Source of the DNA: Rhabditoides inermis
Taxonomy: Eukaryota > Nematoda > Chromadorea > Rhabditida > Rhabditidae
DNA length: 64,000 bases
Direction of reading: 5' to 3'
NCBI GenBank assembly: GCA_963966185.1
Contig: CAWZYM010000369.1
Coordinates: 790,001 to 854,000, forward strand
Below the pieces are notes generated by a model. It had not been told where the DNA came from and did not search any database. It worked only from the letters and a program-made list of their open reading frames with translations. Shown here piece by piece: positions 29,049 to 40,300 of this stretch (the stretch's first letter is position 1; each line of letters begins with the position of its first letter). The position numbers and the translations under genes were made by a program.

Positions 29049-31210
29049 ATGGAGGACAGCTATGGATTCGATCCCGCTGCCCCAATGAACCAGTACCCGC
29101 AACAGCCGGTCAGCTATTGACAATGTTGTGCTATTCCATGGTTTTCCAAATGAAATTTTACATTTCACAGTCTTTTTTCCATATACTTTTTCATGACAAA
29201 CATTAAGTTATCGCAGTTGTTGTTTAGATTATGCGAAGTTGCGGTTGTGAGATGTGATAAGTAGTGTACAAAGATGAAATGAAATAACTAAAATAGGGTG
29301 AGCTATTACCGCGCCTTGCTGAAAGACATACTTTTAAGGTCTACGTAGCGGACGCGAACGCGTACGATTATCACCCAAACGCGTACGTATCGTACGAGGT
29401 GAGTAACCTTTGTCACGCAACAACCTGTCATGAAGAAGATAAAGACGCTAGGTACAAGCACAACATATACATATCACAGAAACAGAGAGACAGAGACAGT
29501 GCGTGCGTTCCATGTTCCATGACCGATCACTTTTCCGTCAACTTGTCATTGTTCAGGATGTTGTATAGTCAGAACATAGCGATTCTGGATAAGTTATTGA
29601 TTGATTGATTTCATAAAATGATGTTCAGACCGTCCCGCCAACGCAGCACTGTCCCACGCAGGGTCTCTATCCTCCCGGTAAACGTGACACTTGTGTACAC
29701 TGTCGAACAGATGTGCTTCAGGCGATTCAAACCAGTGGGGCGCGTCCTTGTTTGACCCCTACAGTCAGTCCGTTCCGGAGCAGGAGGAGGAGGAGAACGA
29801 TTACGAGGAGTACGTGCCTTATGAGGAGGAGGAGAAGGAGCAGCCGCGTGTGCAGCTGAGAGCGACTGTGGCGCGGCCCGCGCAGCAGGTGCCGGCTCCA
29901 GTGGTTGCTGAGCCGACCCCACCCGTCGAGACACGCGGCAGAAAGCGCAAGGGTGAGTGCTCTCAGCTCTACAGTCAGATTCAATGAGGTAGCTCTTGGC
30001 CATGCGCCTAGCTGCCGCGGCGCGCACGCGACGCGGCCTGCGCTCTTTCTTTTCTAGTACTCTCTCCGTGTCTCTGGCCGCGCTGTGTGTGTATATTGTG
30101 AGTTTGTATAATATGAGAAAGATGTTTTTAAGCAATCCGCGTGAAGAATCAATTCTCACTGATAACAATAATCAATTTAGCCACGCCAGCAATCGGAAAC
30201 GGTTATGCGACGGTGCGAAAGCGACGCGACTATAACATCACGCCCGAGAAGGTGAGTGCGCATATTTCCGACTACTTTGTTTTTATTTTACCACTAAAAC
30301 TTTTTGTTTTTCACATGAATTCGAAATTTGGTTGAGATAGAAGTGACTCACGAAGTGATGCTGATGACTAATCCACCAAGTGATAAGGCTTATCTCCGTG
30401 AGCGCGAGAAGCTGCATAATAGCGGCAAGACCGATTAGGAAATTCGAGCCAAAAAACTTATGTACTTACACGGACATCACATGCAATGAAATTGCGCACC
30501 CAGACACAACTTTCCCGCCGAATTCAAGAAAAATAACACTTTGAAAGAGGTTCGATCACGCACCAAATAGACTACCCAAACCCATGAAACCAATTGTGTT
30601 CAAACAACAATGGTGTGGTGGAATGGTTAGCGAAGCAGCATACCGGATATGACAATCAGCCCTTCCGCTGCCCGTTTTTTGTTGCAAATGCGAGTTGCGT
30701 ATTGCAGAAGAAGGACACACCGGAATACAAGAAGACACGCCAGCTCAACAACGAGGCATCGGCGCGCTGCCGCGACAAAAAGAAAAGGGAGCAGGTGAGT
30801 CTCGTCGCACTCTCTTCCCTCCCCCTCTCTCTCTCCCCTCTCCCTCTTCCCCTCTCTCATTTTTCTACATATCTCTCATCTCGTCTTCGAATCTTGTCTT
30901 CTTTCTGCGATATGCAGAGACAAATGGAGTTGAACCGAGAATGAACAAATGAAATAAAGAGAGTAACACAGACACGTGAGTTGATAGAGTGAATAGATAT
31001 CCACAGATTGTCTTGCAGGAGGAGGAGAAGCAACAGCTGTGGTCGACTCTGTCGGTGCTTCGCAGCGACATCGACTCTCTCAAGGCTGGAGTGGAGGCGG
31101 ACATGGCAGACATGCGGCTGCAGTTCCAGAGCGGGTTCGACCACCTCCAAAGGACCCTCGACCAGCTCGTAGCGCGAATAGACGAGAGGGAGAAGGTGGT
31201 CCGCTTGTGA
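29049..31210 (+). CDS. bZIP transcription factor 2 (249 aa)
   Basis: Seven exons: 29049-29108, 29339-29398, 29629-29677, 29722-29952, 30181-30251, 30708-30794 and 31019-31210; every junction agrees in phase. The first exon follows TATTTCAG eight bases before the ATG, a likely trans-splice acceptor. The N-terminus is Tyr/Pro/Gln-rich (MEDSYGFDPAAPMNQYPQQP). Exon 4 is acidic (EQEEEENDYEEYVPYEEEE) and could be an activation domain; it ends in a basic RGRKRK. The DNA-binding exon 6 reads YKKTRQLNNEASARCRDKKK (bZIP signature N-x3-S-x2-C-R). Exon 7 is a long Leu/Ile coiled coil ending ARIDEREKVVRL. A possible alternative terminal exon lies at 30337-30438. Acts in the nucleus as a dimer; targets unknown. 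Confidence 0.82.
30337..30438 (+). CDS. Possible alternative last exon of bZIP gene 2
   Basis: Follows TTGGTTGAG and is in phase 0 with exon 5. It codes 33 residues ending SDKAYLREREKLHNSGKTD and TAG. The end resembles the start of a bZIP basic region (compare TPEYKKTRQLNNEASARC in exon 6), so it may be a decayed duplicate of the DNA-binding exon. If used, the product would lack the bZIP. The acceptor is weaker than the TTGCAG used by exon 6. Confidence 0.4.
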   Translation: MEVTHEVMLMTNPPSDKAYLREREKLHNSGKTD

Positions 31211-31214
31211 GACG

Positions 31215-32185
31215 GTGGTCCTTTTGAGATACCGTGCCTACCTCCTCTTTCTTGTAGTCCATTTGTCCTCTTGTGAGCATCACGGATCACTCTCTGCGTA
31301 TTACATACATAGTCGTCCACGTGAGATCATCGACCACCCGTTATCTGCGTCTCACATCATCGGCTAGTGTACTGTAAACGTATGTGCTGCAACGAAAGAT
31401 AAATGTTTAGTTCGGAGTCTGCCCGCAAGTTTTTTTGAGATCTTTTTTTCTCTCTTCCGCTGCCGGCAGAACACGTGCAGACTGTTCACTGCCGCCAGCG
31501 CACAATCGCCGCGACCTGTCCGCGGGTTCGATTCCGTCTCATGGAAGCGTTTTTGATATTTGATGACATGCATGTAGTGTTGCACAAAACTGCACATGTG
31601 AAATGTCACGGATGGCATATAGGATCCAGTCCGACTATTTCACAATGAGTATATAGTTTCAGCGAATGATGTGCAAAGTACCATCGACACTGGTTGCTTT
31701 GAGCCCAATCACTTTCCATCCGTTTACAATCCACGAGTTGTCTCCAATGCAATGCAGAGTCTTCACCATTAGAGAGGGCGCGCCAGCGCCCTCTCGTTTG
31801 TACTGGATGTCCCCGCGCGCTAGAATGCTCAAAAACGACTTTTCCCGGATGAAGCACTTTTCCTCATTTTGAATTGATTTCCACTGTTACATTGCATTCA
31901 CATCTCTATACGATAAAGTTATAGAAAGTTGTATTGAGTTTGATTGAATTTGAAGCGAGATACGGAGAGTCCGCATTCGAGTGCGGATTGAGATTGGTGT
32001 CGGTCGCTCGGGCGGGCGGGCGGGCGGGCGGGCGGGCGTCGGACAATCGCTTTCGCCCCGCCCCCTCTGTGTGTGAGTGAGAGAGAGAGATAGGCGAATA
32101 GCGGGTGCGCGTCGGTATCCTCGCAGCGAATCGCGAACGTGTATGAAAATGTAATTTTGTGAAACAAAACTTGAGAAAAGGACAG
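31215..32185. other. 3' flank of bZIP gene 2 and repeats
   Basis: 31440-31640 is a repeat with a TGTCCGCGGGTTCGATTCC B-box-like end; an inverted diverged copy lies at 55440-55625. AGAGGGCGC and GCGCCCTCT pair at 31772-31793 (a hairpin). A (GGGC)n run lies at 32008-32037. No gene recognised. Confidence 0.55.
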
Positions 32186-32188
32186 ATA

Positions 32189-32512
32189 TTATCTTTCAAA
32201 AGTACTTCCAAGTAAAAGTAGTTGGTTTGTACCGTTGTCTCAGTTGAGCAAAAGGACTGACATGTTTTCAATGGAGACATGTGCAAACAGGCTCTCAGCA
32301 TTATTCGACGTGTTATGTTACAACAGAAGTTGTGCTTTTAGATAATAACTGCAAAACTTCGTAAACGCGTTCATTATAATATGGCCGCTTTGCACTGGTA
32401 TGAGAGAGAGCCTGTTGGCACATGTCTCCATTGAAAACATGTCAGTCCTTTTGCTCAACTGAGACAACGGTACAAACCAACTACTTTTACTTGGAAGTAC
32501 TTTGAAAGATAA
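32189..32512. mobile_element. Foldback MITE 2 (324 bp)
   Basis: Arms of about 108 bp: the left begins TTATCTTTCAAAAGTACTTC and the right ends with its complement GAAGTACTTTGAAAGATAA. TA lies immediately outside both ends (32187-32188 and 32513-32514), the target duplication of Tc1/mariner-type transposons. There is no transposase ORF, so it depended on one elsewhere. Confidence 0.85.
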
Positions 32513-32899
32513 TATTCAGTGTTCCATTGTTTTTGTAAGCCACTGATTTCTTCCGCGCACAATTCTGAAACAATCGAACACTTTCAGCAGTGGTTCATAT
32601 GAAAGACTCACGGTTTGCAATTGATTCCTGTGAAGAGATGCTTGGTGCTCTAGTATTCGGGATAGCAGCGAGCGTCTTTGTGGATCACTCTTCGACAAAT
32701 GTCTCTGATGATGCATTCTAAAAACACGTATTCCTTTCTTTTCAAATGCTTGAAATCATCATTTTTTTCCCATTCGACTCCGATACTCCAGGCACAATCG
32801 ATAATTGCGGTGCAAGGATGATAAGAAGTGGCATCCGAGCGAGACACACGTGACAAAAGCAATGTGCTCTAGAGGTATGGGGGGGGGTGAGTGGCGCCT

Positions 32900-33191
32900 G
32901 ATTCCTTGCTTTGACACAACTTTAAAGAGCAGCACGTTTTTCAGTAGGGTTTTTGCACTATGGAACACACTCCCCAACAACATCATGTTATCTGCGAAAC
33001 ATCAAACAGTGAAATCGTACCTCCTAGATAACCCCCATTTGTTCCCTCCGTCCAAAATTAGATGAGTGCTCATTTGGGAACCTGTGTTATCTGTTTTATC
33101 CTATTTTTGTGTTTATTTATTTTCCAATGCCGTGTTCACTCTAATTATGTGTTTGTCCTGTGTTCATCTACATAGTATACGCGGTAATAGA

Positions 33192-33245
<54 letters not shown>

Positions 33246-33246
33246 G
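32900..33246 (+). mobile_element. 5'-truncated CR1-like LINE 3' end
   Basis: The reading ends with FDTTLKSSTFFSRVFALWNT, then LPNNIML… and a stop at 33063-33065, the typical C-terminus of CR1-like reverse transcriptases (FF-R-LWN-LP). An A/T-rich 3' UTR follows and then (ATT)18 at 33191-33246, a microsatellite tail as CR1-type elements leave. Only about 350 bp survives. It differs in sequence from the element at 39.6 kb. Confidence 0.65.
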
Positions 33247-33269
33247 ACTACATGATGACATGTATGTAA

Positions 33270-34130
33270 AATTTGACGTCCGATGAGTACTTTGTTCAGA
33301 ATGTCCCAAATGCAAAGTGTTATTCGAACAAAAGGAGCAGATGCATTGGTTTCGAATGCGTCGACCTCTTTGCTACCAGAGTACGTTTATATTACTTCGC
33401 AGTGAACACTCGACTGATGAACTGCTCATCATTTTTAATGTGAGTTTTTTTTTCGAATTGAGACAATACTGATCGATGAACATATTTCAAAATGGAGCCT
33501 CACTATCCTGAGTATGTATTCGTATTCATGGTGGATGGAAAAGTGAAAATAGAAGAGAACAAGATATCTTGTTCGTATGATGATTCGCTGAGCGAGACGT
33601 GACCATCACTCAATACCTTGCGGTCACATACGAGGAAGTCCTGCCATCTTACTGATATGTTGTCTTACTGATATGTTACTGACACGTTTTCAGCCGAAAG
33701 CCAGAAGACACATCGTCATCGTGGATTCTCGTTGGTGGTTTACTGGAACCATTCCACAGCAACTTCTACCCGTTCATTGTTCACAGGCATTTCATGTGTG
33801 ACTCATCACTTGTGGTGTAATAAATTTATTCATTTTATGTGTTTTCTCTTTTTTCTCAGTTTTTGTATGTGTGTGTGATCATCGTATTCCTGTGTTTTTA
33901 AAGGTGAAATAGAATAAAATGAGTTCCATGTTGTTGTGTTTGTGCGCTCAATTGAATACGAACGGTTTTTGTTTGTTTGTTGAAGGTTAAAACGTGCAAA
34001 AACATTGAAAGCATTGAAGCGGAACATGAATTGTGTGTGTGTATTTTGATGAGAGATCGTAGAATTAGGCCATGAATCTTAAACGAGCTCCGCCTCCACA
34101 GGCTCCGCCCCTTTTCCCCCTTAGTGACTA
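33270..34130. other. AT-rich intergenic, no gene recognised
   Basis: Several short ORFs, none with support. A possible polyadenylation signal TAATAAA lies at 33820. Confidence 0.5.
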
Positions 34131-35570
34131 CATCTCTCATAGCAACACCCTTGGAGGGGTGGGATAAAGCGATAAGCCCCTCTTTCCATAATACTATTCA
34201 CGCCGCTCTACTACTCCTTTCAAAAAAGTGAGAGAGCCTTGAGCGCCCTTCCGCTTTCTTTTTTCGTCTTTTGAGACCATATTGAAACATTGTATGTGCT
34301 CTCATAATCACATTTAGGTTGATAGTAGTGTTTAATAGCAGTTCAATGTTTTCTTTTCTACTGAACTGACCAAAGCGACAATGTATTACGATGTAGAAGT
34401 TGGTTAGAACGTGCATAAACATTGAAGGCAACGAAGCGGAATATGACGCTTACTCAGAGAGACTATGTGTGTGTGTGTTACCTCTCAAATTACCCCAAAT
34501 TACCCAAATTACCTCTCTCCTTCCTCCAATACGTTATGACTGGATTCACCAGCTGTACACTTTCATATAACACTTGAATCTAGATTTATGTTAATAAAAA
34601 ATGTTAACAAAATTTCAATAATAATAATTCTTACAGCTGTTTTGCGATCCGCCGCTCCAATTCCGCTCATTACCCGGCGATTCTCTCTCTTTCTCTTTCT
34701 CTTTCTCTTTCTCTTTCTCTTTCTCTCTCTCTCTCTCTCTCGCTCCCTCTTTCTCTCTCCCTCTTTCTCTCTCCCTCTCTCTCCCTTGTCCGGAAATTGT
34801 ATAAGTGGGTGGCCGCTCGGACGCGAAAATACGCCCATTAGTAGTGTCGCCCGAATAGCGAATGTCCAATAATCCACTACGTTGCATAAGTTGCATATGC
34901 ATAGCTAATGTTCAAATAAAAAATTCCTATCTGTGTGGTCCACTCAAAAATACTTCAATAATACCCCTTATTTCTAATTCATACTTTCCTTCTATTGGAC
35001 AGGGCGACTCCCGCATAGCAGCAGTGTGCGCTCCTATTGTTCATTTGGTAGAGTGTGTGCATATATATTTGCTACTCTGTCCTGCTGTGCTCTCTCTCTC
35101 TCTTTCTCTTTCTTTCTCTCTCTCTCTTTCTTTCCCTCTCTCTCTTTCTTTCCCTCTCTCCTCCCGTACATTTGCATTACCATCGTAATGAGACGCAGTT
35201 ATAAGCGGTCATCACTTGTTTTGAAGAGGCAGTCTCGGGGAAATCTTCGAGGCTGCTTTCTTAACACTATCATCTATCAAACTCATCATGTGTTTAGTTT
35301 TTAAAAGACTGGTCACTCTTCACACACCGTTTCATAATTCCTTTGTGTTAATCGTTGTTGTTCTTGGAAAACGTATACGAAACGCGTTTTCGCGACGGAA
35401 CACTTTGTTTCGTGTTTACCATTGTACCTCCTCTTCATTTCAGATATCGATATGTGACGGAGCCCCACATCGTTAATCTGTTCCTTCTGAAAGGAGTGGG
35501 TGTCATAGGGCTGGTGGCTGTACTGGTATTCGCTGCGTTGATGGCTCAGCCGCCGTTGACAAGGTCTCTC

Positions 35571-35607
<37 letters not shown>

Positions 35608-36060
35608 TCTCGCTCTCTCTCCCCCTCTCTCTCTCTCTCTGTCTCTCTCTGCTCTCTCTCTCTTCTAGTTGATTATATTCGTTGTAGATCTGATTTGTAT
35701 GTTTGTGACTCTTTTTCAAATACTTACATGTATTTATCATGATAGATTCCTATTTGCAGACTGAAACGTCGCTACTTTCCCGGCGAGCAGGACTACGAGT
35801 TGATCGTTTAAATCTCCCGCCCCGCTTGTGTAAATAGTATTGCGTACCAGCTTATTGTGCTCTTCACTGGATTTTGTATAGTGAGAAAAATGTAAGTAGT
35901 AATGCGTACTAGCTTACATTTGAATATTCTATAGCGGTTAAGGTTCCACCTTCCTTCCATGACTACCGACTCTCTCCATCTCAATCTTTCGAATTCACAC
36001 GTTCTCGAAAATTCATGACTGCGCGCTCCAAGCGGAAATCTCAATGTCGATGTATATAAT
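34130..36060 (+). repeat. Duplicated ~2 kb block, copy 2
   Basis: Same order of landmarks as 7540-9900 (see that entry). The exons and the GTATAAGTG block are well conserved, and the simple repeats have contracted. The block ends in the 3' UTR of the small membrane-protein gene near 36060. Confidence 0.8.
35444..35811 (+). CDS. Small single-pass membrane protein, copy 2 (3' exons)
   Basis: Exons 35444-35563 (after CATTTCAG, phase 2 at the end) and 35760-35811 (after TTTGCAG). The reading is YRYVTEPHIVNLFLL, hydrophobic GVGVIGLVAVLVFAALM, QPPLTR, then LKRRYFPGEQDYELIV and stop. It matches copy 1 at 9376-9737 except for two extra codons at the start and conservative changes (Ala/Val, Phe-Ile/Leu-Val). 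The intron is filled with CT repeat. A candidate first exon begins at 35188 (MRRSYKRSSLVLKRQ) but its donor is not clear. The family is not recognised. Confidence 0.65.
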
Positions 36061-36064
36061 TTGC

Positions 36065-37390
36065 CCGTGTACATTTGTCACCCTTTTCGAAACTGTTTAT
36101 CATAAATACGTTTCACCAAAACAATGAAAATACGTTTCAAAAAAGATATGAAAAAGGGTGAGTATAGCCTTCCGATTGATTCACTCTCTCTACTTTTCAA
36201 GATGTTATGAGGTTGTTGAAACGTAATAAGTTTATGTATCATAACATAGAAAAATAGGGTCTGTATAGAAGCCATCGTAAATGTGTACTTACATTGTTTA
36301 TGCACTTTCGAAGGTGCAAGTGGACAAGGAAGTGTGAATGCATAGAAGATGGCTGAATGATTTTCCCTCCTGATGAGGATCCGAGAATGTTTGGAGCAGT
36401 CTTTGTCTCTCTATGCTTCCCACCTACAAAAAAAACGGAAGAAACGGAAAGTAGTAGTACATTGTAGCGTTTCAAATGTGATCCATCGTTCTTCCCCCTT
36501 GAAAACCCCTCAATATCTCAAATTCATATATTTTTCCCACCTTCCGGAAAAATTCATCAATCATTCATTCAGAATTGCTATATCCTGGCTATACAACAAG
36601 TGCATACGGTACAACACAAGGGCTAACTCAGGTAAGTTCTCACGCTGCGTACACAATGTTTGACAGTGAGACGCATGTGAATATTGAGTGAAAAGATGCA
36701 ACGCAATGTTCACATGCGTAGATGACAGACCGACCGGCGAGCTGTTGGGGGCGAACGGCTCAAGCTTTACGCATTACTCACATGCGTAGAGATCACTCGC
36801 AAGAGTGTGAACGTACTTGGGCGCGCCCTACTCTTTTCCTCACATCAGTGAGCATGGCTCAGCAGGTAGTGCGTTATAACACTAAGCGCTGGGAGAAACA
36901 CAGTTTAGCAACGGGGATGGTAGGGTCACAGGTCGCGAGTCGATATATTAAAAAAATGATCAGTCGATAGTCGTTCTCTTACCTTTCCATAATACGTCAT
37001 TATAGACGACAGTGAAGCTCCGGGTCCCGGGTGTTACTTTCTTTCCATTACAATCCATAAATAGTAACTCCGCGGGCTAGGACGACAGCGTTCTCGATAG
37101 AGCTATTCTCCGCCTTGCTCAAGGGTACTGGGGGGCAGACAATTTCGACCCGACCGCGCGATGCGAGACCGGAAGAAATCAAACTTCATTTATCATAATT
37201 CATAAATACGTTTCACAAGCAATGAAGATACGTTCCAAATACGAAATCAAGATATGAAAGGATGGACCAGATTCGCTGTAACGGACCCGTATCAGGGGTG
37301 AGAGAGAAAGAAACGAATCGGTAACTAGCGTCGGCACCGAATCGTAATGCGAACAGGCACGTAGGGGGTGGGGGCGGGGCCTAGATGGGC
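36065..37390. other. Intergenic; repeated TACGTTTCA segments and a tRNA-like remnant
   Basis: 36095-36160 and 37196-37260 share about 60 bp around CATAAATACGTTTCAC. Near 36855, TGGCTCAGCAGGTAG resembles a Pol III A-box, but no tRNA folds. No gene. The channel gene's 3' UTR should lie below 37397. Confidence 0.5.
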
Positions 37391-37396
37391 GGGGCT

Positions 37397-40300
37397 TCAC
37401 GTGGCGAACACCTGCGCGAACATGGCGATCTTCTTCTGCGAGTAGTACGACCAGTAGATGATCTAAATTTATTTATTCCTTTTTATGTTGAATAATCAGA
37501 TTATTATATATTCACAGGATATCACTGACTTATCGATTCGCTTTCCATTTCTGAATGTTATGGTGTTATTGATAGAGAGAGAGCGAGAGTAAGCGAGACA
37601 GAGAGAACGAGAGTGTCAGACACGCAGAGTGGGGACCACCCACGTTGAACAGAGCGAAGCAGGTGGGGAACGCGATACTGCTGCACGTGTCGATGTGTTC
37701 CGGGGGACAGTCCCGGAGGATACGGTACCACCGGATCGGGAGGCAGCTGAAATGAAGTTCATATCAAGTTTATATCAACTTTTAATGATGATTTTTCGTT
37801 TTGTTTCTACAAGATACAATCTATTGTGAAAACACTTGTTTTGCACTGATATTTAGCGTGTGAAACGTAACATTCAAATCAATAACCAATCGATAATCAA
37901 TCAATAACTCACTCCCTGCTCCTGACAGCTGGCAGGATGAAGCGCCGGTCGTATCGGCACAACCCAGCAGAAGATGATTCGAACTGCTGCTGCTCGAGTT
38001 GCAGCTGAAAAGGGACGGGGTTCAAATGGGCGGGGCTTATGGTTTCAGTCACTCTATTCACTAGATTTGTTGTTTTCAAGAATACTCGAACGTTGAAACG
38101 TATGTATCACGTAGTAGGGAAGCAGAGAGTGAGTGAAGTATGTATTTGTTATTTGATTATTGATTGTTACCTTTTTTGCTTTCTCTGCGAAACTGCGCTT
38201 CTTCATGCCGATGCCGGTCTCGTCTTTCACCTGCAAAAATTGAAATAATCATTAATCAATAAATCAATTGATCACTGAATGTTATTCCTGGCCTGGGGAA
38301 AGGCACTGAAACGAAATGTGTGCGTAATGAGATAACCCTCCTATGTTTGTTCTTTTTATTGATCTAACGTGCCACTATCCACTCGTCTTTGATCTGCAAA
38401 ACAGAAACCTCTCGCGGGTCCGATCCCTCGACCATCCACCCCCATGTCTGTGTCACTATCCACTGAACCCACCTTGTACCCGACGATCGCCAGCTCGAGA
38501 AGAGAGCAGAAGATGAACGTCATAGAGACCAGCATCCACACGTCTGGAAAAAATCGATTGAATCTAATAAATTGTTTTTTTTTTTATAATTCATTCAAGT
38601 CAATGGTTTTTTCTCAATTCAATCAATTCAATCGTTTTTTTTCAATTCAATCAGTTAAACCGTCATCGAGTATAACACAACATGGTTCACCTTTTTGTGT
38701 ATTTTTTCCCGACTGACCATTGCTACATTCAGAGAGCTATTGTTTATGAGACACGCACGAAACGTATGCACTTTCGAGCTAGCTAAGCCACGCCCATCTG
38801 CACCCCGCCTCCGCTCACCGATCGCCTTGATGTAGCTGACCCTCGGGAGATTCCGCATGATGTTGCCGAACTGGAAGATCATCGCCAGGAGGGCGTTCAC
38901 ACCTGAAGAAGAGAAATACAAACGAACAAATCGTCCAGAATTCACATGAGTTATTACGGAAAGTGGACAGTGGAATATGATGTGATTTGCGGCAAATGTG
39001 GTGTGAGAGCGCGGGGATACGTTGCAAACTCATTTGCTACAAAATAGTCATCTTTCCCCCTCTCTCTCTTAACCCCCCCCCCGTCTCTCTCTCCCTCTCT
39101 CTCCCCCTCTCTCTAGTCCCTTCTCTCTCTCCTCTCTCTCTCCCCTTCTCTCTTTCTCTCCCCCTCCTCTCTCTCTCTCTCTCTCCCTCTCTCTCTCTCT
39201 TCTCACCCAGCATGGTCCTCGCCGGAATGGCCCGTGGTCCGAGCGAGAACGACACCCAGCTGATGAAGATGGTGAGATAGGTCGGGAGGTAGGCCTGCAT
39301 GAAGTACCTGAAGAGAGAGAGAGAGGGATGAGAGAGGAAGGGGGGAGAGAGGGAGAGAAGGAGAGAAAAAGAGAGGGGAGAGAGAGAGAGGAGAGAGAGG
39401 GAGAGAGAGGGAGAAAGGAAGAGAAGGAGAGAAATTGGGATGATTTCAGAAGTTATTCGTCTCACACGTTTCATCCCAACTACACTTCTATCGACATGTG
39501 CGTTCGATAACAATTCTCAACCTGTGTAGCTATCAATCTAAACAATGATCCTTTTTGATTCCCCTTTCATTGTTGTCTGCGTGCGGTTGGTTGTTTTAAA
39601 TGGTCGACGAAGAAGACTACAAGTCGAGGTACTATGCTGTTCTGGCGGACTTGAGTGCTGCGAAGAAGTTGGTGGGGCAGCAGGCGGATACGATCAAGAA
39701 GCTTTCGGAGACGCTGGCATCGCAGTCAGCAACCATCGATATTCAGACAAGGATCATTGAGAAGAACCTGGAGGAGCTGATCACGGACTGTCGGAATAGT
39801 AAGAAAGTAGTGGAGGAGAAGCAGAAGATGGAGAAGGAGAAGACGAAGGTTGCATTCGATGTGTACGACATCAAACATGTGATCGCTCGTGCTCCGCGAC
39901 ATCCCGAGTTTGAGCAGTACGTGGCGAGTGGAAAGATGAAGGAGGAGCGGAAGAGAGACGGAAAGGACGAAAGGATTGTGCTGATTGGACGACCGGAGAA
40001 GGACGACGAGACGAGCGAGACACTGACCGCGGAACTGAAGAACATCCTGGAGGAGAACGGCATCCCTGCAGCCAACATAAAGGAGAGCTTCCGTTTTCCG
40101 CACAAGAGGGACCGAACCAGGAACGGATACAGACCGATCAAGATCGTGCTGCGTGACGTGGACCACAAGCCGGAAGTGAAGGCGATGCTCGGACGGAAGG
40201 CTGGACACTTCGCTCGCGACGACCAGACCTACCTCGAGAGGGAGAGAGATAAGCAACTGCGTAGATATGTGTTGTCCGTTAATGACCAGATCCACTCGCC

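Noticed and set aside
34480..34520. AAATTACCCAAATTACC as another SL1-like target
   Set aside because: It is a short local repeat of AAATTACCC without the AAG end of SL1.
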